Assembly: GCA_002734065.2 (NCBI GenBank)
Contig: NVXU02000058.1
Location: 57,877 to 121,876, forward strand
Source: Fluviicola sp.
GTDB lineage: Bacteria > Bacteroidota > Bacteroidia > Flavobacteriales_D > Crocinitomicaceae
DNA: 64,000 nucleotides
Reading direction: 5' to 3'
Position numbers and translations under genes: made by a program. The notes beneath the pieces are model-generated. The model had not been told where the DNA came from. It searched no databases and saw nothing but the letters and a program-made list of their open reading frames with translations. Of this stretch, positions 58,142 through 64,000 are shown piece by piece (positions within the stretch are counted from its first letter, which is position 1; each line of letters begins with the position of its first letter).

Positions 58142-59337
58142 CCTATATAGGTTTTCAAATAATCTATAATATCTTTCGCAACTGCCTCTTTAGACTTTAA
58201 CTCAAAAGATTGCAAATTATTGCGATTATCTAAGATAGTAATTTTATTTGTGTCCACACCAAAACCTGCGCCATTATCTTTCAAAGAATTCATAACGATG
58301 AAATTTAGGTTCTTTGCTTCTAGTTTTTTGGCTCCATTCTCAAGAAGGTTTTGTGTTTCTAAAGCAAAACCAACAAGGCATTGATTTTCTGTCTTTACAC
58401 TTCCTGCCCAATTTAGAATATCTGGATTTTTAACCAATTCAATGGTCAATTCATCCGTTTTCTTTTTAATTTTTTCTATGGCTTGATTTTTTGGTCTGTA
58501 ATCAGCAACAGCTGCCGCAAAAATACCGAAATCACAGTTTTTCCAACAATTTTGCACTTCCGAAAGCATATCCTCGGCTGATTTGATCTTGATAAGTGAC
58601 AAATTATCATCTTCTAGCGACAAATTAGTTGGGCCAGTTACCAAAATTACCTTCGCACCCCTGTTTAGAAAGTCCTGCGCAATTTTGAATCCCATTTTAC
58701 CACTAGAATGATTTCCAATAAAACGAACAGGGTCAAGTGCTTCATAAGTTGGACCTGCAGTAATTACCACTTTCTTACCTAAAAAATCGTTATTGGAAGC
58801 ACCAACGATTGCTTCAATGGCACTAAAAATCGTTTCTGGTTCTGCCATTCTTCCTTCTCCCGTCAACCCGCTTGCTAATTCTCCAATTTCTGCAGGAATA
58901 ATTTCCACGCCATCTTTTTCGATTTGCGCTAAATTTCTTTTGGTAGAAGGGTGTATATACATGTCCAAATCCATCGCAGGAGCAACAATCGTTTTGGTTT
59001 TCATGGAAAGGTAGGTAGCCAATAAGAGGCTATCACAACTTCCCTGCACCATTTTACTCAATGTATTTGCCGTGAGTGGGGCAATGATGAATAAATCTGC
59101 CCACAATCCATATTCTACATGGTTATTCCAAGTTCCGTCTTTTTTGTTCCAAAATTCTATTCCAACAGGGTTGTTAGAAAGTGTTGATACAACAAGTGGG
59201 CTAATAAATTCTGTAGATGCGGGAGTCATGATGCATTTTACATCAGCTCCATTTTTTTTTAATAAACGAATGAGAAATGCGATTTTGTATGCCGCTATTC
59301 CTCCAGTTATTCCAAGAAGAATGCGTTTTCCTCGCAT
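58138..59337 (-). CDS. coaBC: Bifunctional phosphopantothenoylcysteine decarboxylase / phosphopantothenate-cysteine ligase
   Basis: KRILLGITGGIAAYKIAFLIRLL, PAMDLDMY, VITAGPTYEALDPVRFIGNHSSGKMGF. Confidence 0.96.
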   Translation of the reverse strand: MRGKRILLGITGGIAAYKIAFLIRLLKKNGADVKCIMTPASTEFISPLVVSTLSNNPVGIEFWNKKDGTWNNHVEYGLWADLFIIAPLTANTLSKMVQGSCDSLLLATYLSMKTKTIVAPAMDLDMYIHPSTKRNLAQIEKDGVEIIPAEIGELASGLTGEGRMAEPETIFSAIEAIVGASNNDFLGKKVVITAGPTYEALDPVRFIGNHSSGKMGFKIAQDFLNRGAKVILVTGPTNLSLEDDNLSLIKIKSAEDMLSEVQNCWKNCDFGIFAAAVADYRPKNQAIEKIKKKTDELTIELVKNPDILNWAGSVKTENQCLVGFALETQNLLENGAKKLEAKNLNFIVMNSLKDNGAGFGVDTNKITILDNRNNLQSFELKSKEAVAKDIIDYLKTYIG

Positions 59338-59380
59338 AGTATTATTTTCGTTAAGTTATTTTTAATCCAATTAGGATGAC

Positions 59381-59710
59381 TTATGCTTCAGACGAATCTT
59401 CTGGCATTCTTGCATAGATGTTATCGTTCAATAATTCTTGAATAGCAATTGCAACAGGTTTTGGAAGTCTTTCATAGAAACGAGAGATTTCAATTTGCTC
59501 TCTATTTTCAAAAATTTCTTCTAAGTTATCCGTTGTAGATGCAAACTCAGCCAATTTAGCAGTCAACTCCTCTTTCAATTCAATACTCAATTGATTTGAT
59601 CTTTTAGACATCATTACAATAGACTCGTAAATATTCTCTGTCTTCGCTTCCATTTCATCAGTATTGCGAGTTATTGTAGTCTTCTCTGCTGTGCTGTTCT
59701 TAAAATCCAT
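59381..59710 (-). CDS. rpoZ: DNA-directed RNA polymerase omega subunit (Bacteroidetes type)
   Basis: NIYESIVMMSKRSNQLSIELKEEL, between bamD and coaBC. Confidence 0.85.
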   Translation of the reverse strand: MDFKNSTAEKTTITRNTDEMEAKTENIYESIVMMSKRSNQLSIELKEELTAKLAEFASTTDNLEEIFENREQIEISRFYERLPKPVAIAIQELLNDNIYARMPEDSSEA

Positions 59711-59712
59711 AT

Positions 59713-60525
59713 CTATTTTTTTATTTCTTCAATAAAAATTTCCTTATCTTTCTGAGTTTCTTCAAAATATCGCTTTGCTAAATTTTGATACCTAGAATCC
59801 GGAAATTCAACAACAAAAGTACGATATCTTTCAATAGTATTGTCCATTCTTTCGATTTTTTTGCTGTTTATACTGTTTTTTGATAAGTAATAAGAATTCT
59901 CCACAAGAACAAAGAAAATTTCTTCCCTGTAATTCGTTCTCGGGAAATCATCCATAAATGTTAATGCTGAACTAACCGCTGCTCTATAATTTTCCGTTTT
60001 GGCATATAACTTAACAGCATCGTATTGTTTAAGCTCTAATTTAAAACGCAATCGATCTATAATTTGATTACTGGAATCGACCAAAGTAGAATTTGGAAAT
60101 CGGTCTATGAATTGTTGCAAATCACCAATGGCTAATTCTGTGGCATCTTGATCCAAAGAGGATGCTGGTGATTCTGCCACACCACAAAGAGCACTCAAAA
60201 ACAATGCTTCTTCCGCTTTTGGACTAGATGGAAAACGTTTTGCAAACATCCCTAAATAATAACCAGCCATGTAGGTATCTTCTCCTATGTAATAACCTTT
60301 GCCAATTCTGAAGTAAGAAACTTCACCTTCCGCAGTTTTAGGCATTCTTTGGTAAACTTGCTCGTACAAGGCAACAGATTTAATTTCATCATCGTTGTCA
60401 TACAGTTCGTTGGCAAGGTCAAATTTTGCTCCATAATCGTCTGATTTCAACACACGGTTATAGCTTGAGCAACTTATCAAAAAGAGTCCAACCAGAAAAA
60501 TAAAAATTATTGAATATTTTTTCAT
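59713..60525 (-). CDS. bamD: Outer membrane assembly lipoprotein BamD
   Basis: Lipobox FLISCSSYNRVLKS; TPR repeats; DDFPRTNYREE. Confidence 0.9.
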   Translation of the reverse strand: MKKYSIIFIFLVGLFLISCSSYNRVLKSDDYGAKFDLANELYDNDDEIKSVALYEQVYQRMPKTAEGEVSYFRIGKGYYIGEDTYMAGYYLGMFAKRFPSSPKAEEALFLSALCGVAESPASSLDQDATELAIGDLQQFIDRFPNSTLVDSSNQIIDRLRFKLELKQYDAVKLYAKTENYRAAVSSALTFMDDFPRTNYREEIFFVLVENSYYLSKNSINSKKIERMDNTIERYRTFVVEFPDSRYQNLAKRYFEETQKDKEIFIEEIKK

Positions 60526-60561
60526 CCGTGCAAAAATAAGAGAATAAAGTTGATATGAATG

Positions 60562-61473
60562 TTAACGAACCCTAATATTACGACCAATCTGCAAGACTGT
60601 TGTCGCGCGAATACCATTTAACTGACAAAGGCGAGAAACAGAGGTTTTATTTCTGCTAGCAATCCCTCCTAATGTATCTCCAGACCTCACTCGGTGGTAT
60701 TTCTTGGTGCCAGAATAAGTTACATTTGACGAAGATGAACCAGCACGGAAAGCACCTCGATGCACCAATAAATTTTCATCTTTTACTTTTTTAGTTTTAA
60801 AATCAATAATTCTCTCTGGATTCATTGGAATGTCATAAAATCGCACTTCAAAATGCAAGTGCGAACCGCTAGAATGACCTGTATTACCACCTAAACCAAT
60901 AGGGTCACCTGCTTCTACCGTCTGATTGGGTACAACAAGGTGTTTGTCTAAGTGAGCATAAAAGGTTTCTAGACCATTATGGTGTCGGATAACTACTAAA
61001 TTTCCAAAACCACTGGTGTTGTATTTTGCATATCGAATTTTCCCTGACCAAGCAGCGCGAACGGTATCTCCCGTCACTAAATCAATGTCTGTACCGTTGT
61101 GATTCCGACCTCTTCTCCATCCAAAACGAGAGGTTATTCTGCCATCAAAAGGCATTACAAATTCTGAATTGGCACTGTCCTGAACGCATAACCAAATTGT
61201 ATCCTTTAACTTATTGACGTCATTTTTTAGTTGAGACGTATAGCATATATCATTGTCCCACGATTGAAAATAGTTCAAAGTACTATCTCCAGAAACTTCA
61301 TTGTGTAATTCTTGGTTCATTACTCCATCAAAGTTGATGTCCTCTTCAAAAATCCATGTTCTATTAGAATAGATAAGCATTGTTCCTTGCGGAGTGACGA
61401 GAGTGTCGATGATTTTTTGCCCAAAAGAATTCATGGCAAAAAGAAGGAAGAAAATAAAGGAGAGTATTCGCAT
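60562..61473 (-). CDS. M23-family metallopeptidase with C-terminal LysM domain
   Basis: HNGTDIDLVTGDTVRAAWSG, HLHFEVRFYDIPMNPE; LysM HRVRSGDTLGGIASRNKTSVSRLCQLNGI; ATG at 61473 preferred. Confidence 0.93.
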   Translation of the reverse strand: MRILSFIFFLLFAMNSFGQKIIDTLVTPQGTMLIYSNRTWIFEEDINFDGVMNQELHNEVSGDSTLNYFQSWDNDICYTSQLKNDVNKLKDTIWLCVQDSANSEFVMPFDGRITSRFGWRRGRNHNGTDIDLVTGDTVRAAWSGKIRYAKYNTSGFGNLVVIRHHNGLETFYAHLDKHLVVPNQTVEAGDPIGLGGNTGHSSGSHLHFEVRFYDIPMNPERIIDFKTKKVKDENLLVHRGAFRAGSSSSNVTYSGTKKYHRVRSGDTLGGIASRNKTSVSRLCQLNGIRATTVLQIGRNIRVR

Positions 61474-61521
61474 TGTTTTTAATCTAGTTTGTTGAGTTTT
61501 CAAAGGTACTAATTTCATTGC

Positions 61522-62376
61522 TTATATTTTAACGACATCCATCACAAAAATGTTATAAAAAAGGTCTTCATTTGGCTTTACAAGCTTCTGATACCCTCTG
61601 TTTCCGTAGCCTTCCGTGGACGGTATGAGAATAAACATTCTATCTGCTTTTTTAGCATTAATTAACGCTTTTTTTAATCCTGGCACTGTTCCGCTATCAT
61701 TTAGGCGTAATTTAAACGGCGCTCCTCCTCGATACGTATTTACGTACAAAGGGTTACTTGGTGTCGAAACCATGCTGTGAAATTCAATTTCGGTTTTTTC
61801 TCCAAACAACAATTTATTGCTTGCATTTTCTTCAAAAACCCAGACTTTGTTGCCATCCACTTCTCTAGTTGGTTTTACTTTTTCAATGATTCTTATTTTG
61901 AGAATGTTGTCTGCATTGGGAGGTATCACATCTTTAATCCCTTTCTCTCCTCGTGCCAATTCACTTGGTATAAAAACCTCTGCATAATCGCCCACTTTTA
62001 ATTTCTGCAAGGCAATGTCCCAACCTTTTGTTTGCATCTGAAAACCAACCATAAACGGGATGCTTTCTTTGCCAATAAGATGGTTACCATCCACAACATC
62101 GTTGTCCTCTAAAAAGACTTTATAATCAATTTGTACCATGTCTCCCTTTTTGACAAGCTCTCCTTTCCCATGTTCTATCCATTTGATAATGACACCATTA
62201 CCGAGCTCTTCTTTGTCGATTACTACCGCTGGTTGGTCTAAAACATTTGCTTTTACTTCTTCTTTTACAAGAGAAGCATCATCCTTTGAGGGATTGTCAG
62301 CTGTGTTTTTTTTCACTCCTGTCGTATCGCAGCTTAAAAGAGTGAATATCAATAAAATGGTTGTAATTAATTTCAT
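61522..62376 (-). CDS. FKBP-type peptidyl-prolyl isomerase lipoprotein
   Basis: Lipobox TLLSC; KKGDMVQIDYKVFLEDNDVVDGN, GWDIALQKLKVGDYAEVFIPSELARGEKG. Confidence 0.9.
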   Translation of the reverse strand: MKLITTILLIFTLLSCDTTGVKKNTADNPSKDDASLVKEEVKANVLDQPAVVIDKEELGNGVIIKWIEHGKGELVKKGDMVQIDYKVFLEDNDVVDGNHLIGKESIPFMVGFQMQTKGWDIALQKLKVGDYAEVFIPSELARGEKGIKDVIPPNADNILKIRIIEKVKPTREVDGNKVWVFEENASNKLLFGEKTEIEFHSMVSTPSNPLYVNTYRGGAPFKLRLNDSGTVPGLKKALINAKKADRMFILIPSTEGYGNRGYQKLVKPNEDLFYNIFVMDVVKI

Positions 62377-62382
62377 ACTGGT

Positions 62383-62904
62383 TTATTTAATGCCTATTAA
62401 TCGAATATCAATAACTAATGTCGTTAAGGGCGGTATTTTTTCACTATTTCCCATCAGACCGTGCCCTAAATGACTCGGTATTATCAATTTTGCTTTGTCG
62501 CCAATGGTCAACAATTTAATTGCTTCTTGCACTCCTGATTCGATTTCACTTCTGTCCACACGAAAATCGACATACTCATCGTCTTCTGTCTTGTCGCAAA
62601 GCGTGCCGTCGAGCAACTTTATTTCGTATTCTATTTCAGCAATATTCCCTGGTTTTGGAGAATAAGAGGTGTCAATTTCGCCATTCTCATAGATGTAAAT
62701 TTGCAAACCTGAACCTGTCTCAGTCATTTGCCAATTTTTGTGCATTTCCAAGAATAATTTGATATCAATACCTTCTTGAATGGCTAAATTCTTATTCAAA
62801 TCGGTAGAATTTTGCTTTGTCCAGTTAACATCTGGTTTCACTTTCTCAACCTCTTCTGTGCAAGAAGAAAAAAAGATCAATAGGGCAATTGCAAACAGTC
62901 TCAT
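62383..62904 (-). CDS. FKBP-type peptidyl-prolyl isomerase lipoprotein
   Basis: Lipobox IFFSSC; GVQEAIKLLTIGDKAKLIIPSHLGHG, IPPLTTLVIDIRL. Confidence 0.9.
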   Translation of the reverse strand: MRLFAIALLIFFSSCTEEVEKVKPDVNWTKQNSTDLNKNLAIQEGIDIKLFLEMHKNWQMTETGSGLQIYIYENGEIDTSYSPKPGNIAEIEYEIKLLDGTLCDKTEDDEYVDFRVDRSEIESGVQEAIKLLTIGDKAKLIIPSHLGHGLMGNSEKIPPLTTLVIDIRLIGIK

Positions 62905-63899
62905 TAAAAATATTTTGGGGCAACTTCTTTAAAATTCTTTATCGTTTCTTCCAAGCTCACAAAGGATGCTCCGCCCGATGCGTTCTTATGTCCACCGCCC
63001 TGGAAGTGGTCTCCAGCGAGTCCATTGACTGCGACATCTCCTTTAGAACGGAAAGAAATTTTAATCATATCTCCACTTTCTCTGAAGAAAACCGCAACAT
63101 TGACTCCCTCCATAGAAAGTGCAACATTGACCAATCCTTCTGTGTCTCCTTTGATATGATTGAAACGTTCCAACTCCTCTTCGGTTACAGAAATAATGGC
63201 AACATGCAAGTCTTCCAACAATTCTAAACGCTCTGCAATGATGTGCGCACGCAACTTCAACTTGTCTATTCTATTGTTGTCAAAAGTGGCTTCGTGAATT
63301 TCAGAATGCTTCACTCCATGCTTCAAAAGTGAGGCAAGAATTTCATGCGTACGAGAAGTTAATGAAGAATATCGAAAAGAACCTGTATCTGTCATTATTC
63401 CCAAATACAGAGGCGTTCCGATTGCTTGGTTTAAAAGATTCAAATTACCAGAAGCTTCAATCAATTCATAAACCAACTGCGAGGTTGAACAAACATCTGA
63501 TTGCGAAACGGCAATATCAACAAAATCATCGGGGTCTAAATGGTGGTCTATCATTACTTTCGTTCCCGTAGCACTTTCTAAAAAAGGCGCCATTTCTTTC
63601 CCCAAACGATTTGCTCCGTTGTAATCCAAGCAGAAAATTAAGTCTGCATTCTGCAAAGCGTCTTTCACTTCTTGCTCATTGTCTTCAAAAGTGGCAATTC
63701 TGACACCTCCTTTTGCCCATTCAATAAAATCGGGACATTTATCTGGGTGACAGATTTTTGCATTCTTGCCCAAAGCTTTGATGAAGTGATACATACCCAT
63801 AGAACTACCGATGGAATCTCCGTCAGGAGAGCGGTGACTGGTGATTACTATATTTTTTGCCGTTTTAATTGCAGTTATTATTTCTTGGGTGTTTTTCAT
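62904..63899 (-). CDS. DHH/DHHA1-family phosphoesterase (bifunctional oligoribonuclease/PAP phosphatase NrnA-like)
   Basis: SHRSPDGDSIGSSMGMY, DHHLDPDDF, TDTGSFRYSS, GGGHKNASGG. Confidence 0.94.
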   Translation of the reverse strand: MKNTQEIITAIKTAKNIVITSHRSPDGDSIGSSMGMYHFIKALGKNAKICHPDKCPDFIEWAKGGVRIATFEDNEQEVKDALQNADLIFCLDYNGANRLGKEMAPFLESATGTKVMIDHHLDPDDFVDIAVSQSDVCSTSQLVYELIEASGNLNLLNQAIGTPLYLGIMTDTGSFRYSSLTSRTHEILASLLKHGVKHSEIHEATFDNNRIDKLKLRAHIIAERLELLEDLHVAIISVTEEELERFNHIKGDTEGLVNVALSMEGVNVAVFFRESGDMIKISFRSKGDVAVNGLAGDHFQGGGHKNASGGASFVSLEETIKNFKEVAPKYF

Positions 63900-63960
63900 T
63901 CAATTTTTTCTTTAAATATTACTTTCATTTTTTTCTTGAGCACGATAGTAAGGGCAAGAT

Positions 63961-64000
63961 TGGATAGTACGGGCGAGTCGCGACTCGCCCGTACTATCCA
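63961..64000. repeat. Perfect 40-bp palindrome at the window edge
   Basis: tggatagtacgggcgagtcg|cgactcgcccgtactatcca. Confidence 0.97.

Noticed and set aside
53936-59337. Short overlaps (1-4 bp) between consecutive minus-strand genes as something unusual
   Set aside because: Standard translational coupling in a compact operon.

Overview
The window is a low-GC Bacteroidetes chromosome segment, probably Flavobacteriales. Supporting signs are TAnnTTTG promoters, T9SS C-terminal sorting domains and the BamD/omega/CoaBC/PorD-like/RecN gene order. Most of it is housekeeping: DEAD-box helicase, rlmF, two POT transporters, M1 aminopeptidase, valS, mscS, alaS, panB, rplS, lon, recN, coaBC, bamD, FKBP PPIases and a DHH phosphoesterase. 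Four areas look accessory. (1) A nitrous-oxide-reduction locus at about 10.0-17.1 kb encodes a fasciclin lipoprotein, a c-type cytochrome lipoprotein, a Sec/lipoprotein (clade II-like) NosZ, an unknown membrane protein and NosL/D/F/Y. A perfect 10-2-10 bp palindrome precedes it. (2) A cassette of about 5.4 kb (27.7-33.2 kb) is bounded by an exact 34-bp direct repeat, and the left copy is the 3' end of alaS. It encodes a secreted protein with a G10 tract just after its signal peptide, two tandem T9SS-exported proteins with seven repeats each (predicted beta-propellers) that share patchy near-identity, and a small secreted protein. (3) There is a HepT/MntA-type toxin-antitoxin pair. (4) An ECF sigma factor sits next to a predicted anti-sigma/TonB-C-terminal-domain fusion. 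Non-coding structure includes a perfect 34-bp inverted repeat at 40.8 kb, a perfect 40-bp palindrome at the right edge of the window, heptanucleotide tandem repeats, and a recurring family of degenerate intergenic repeat words. No tRNA, rRNA, CRISPR array or recognisable transposase was found. All calls are by eye from sequence and the supplied ORF track; no database search was run.
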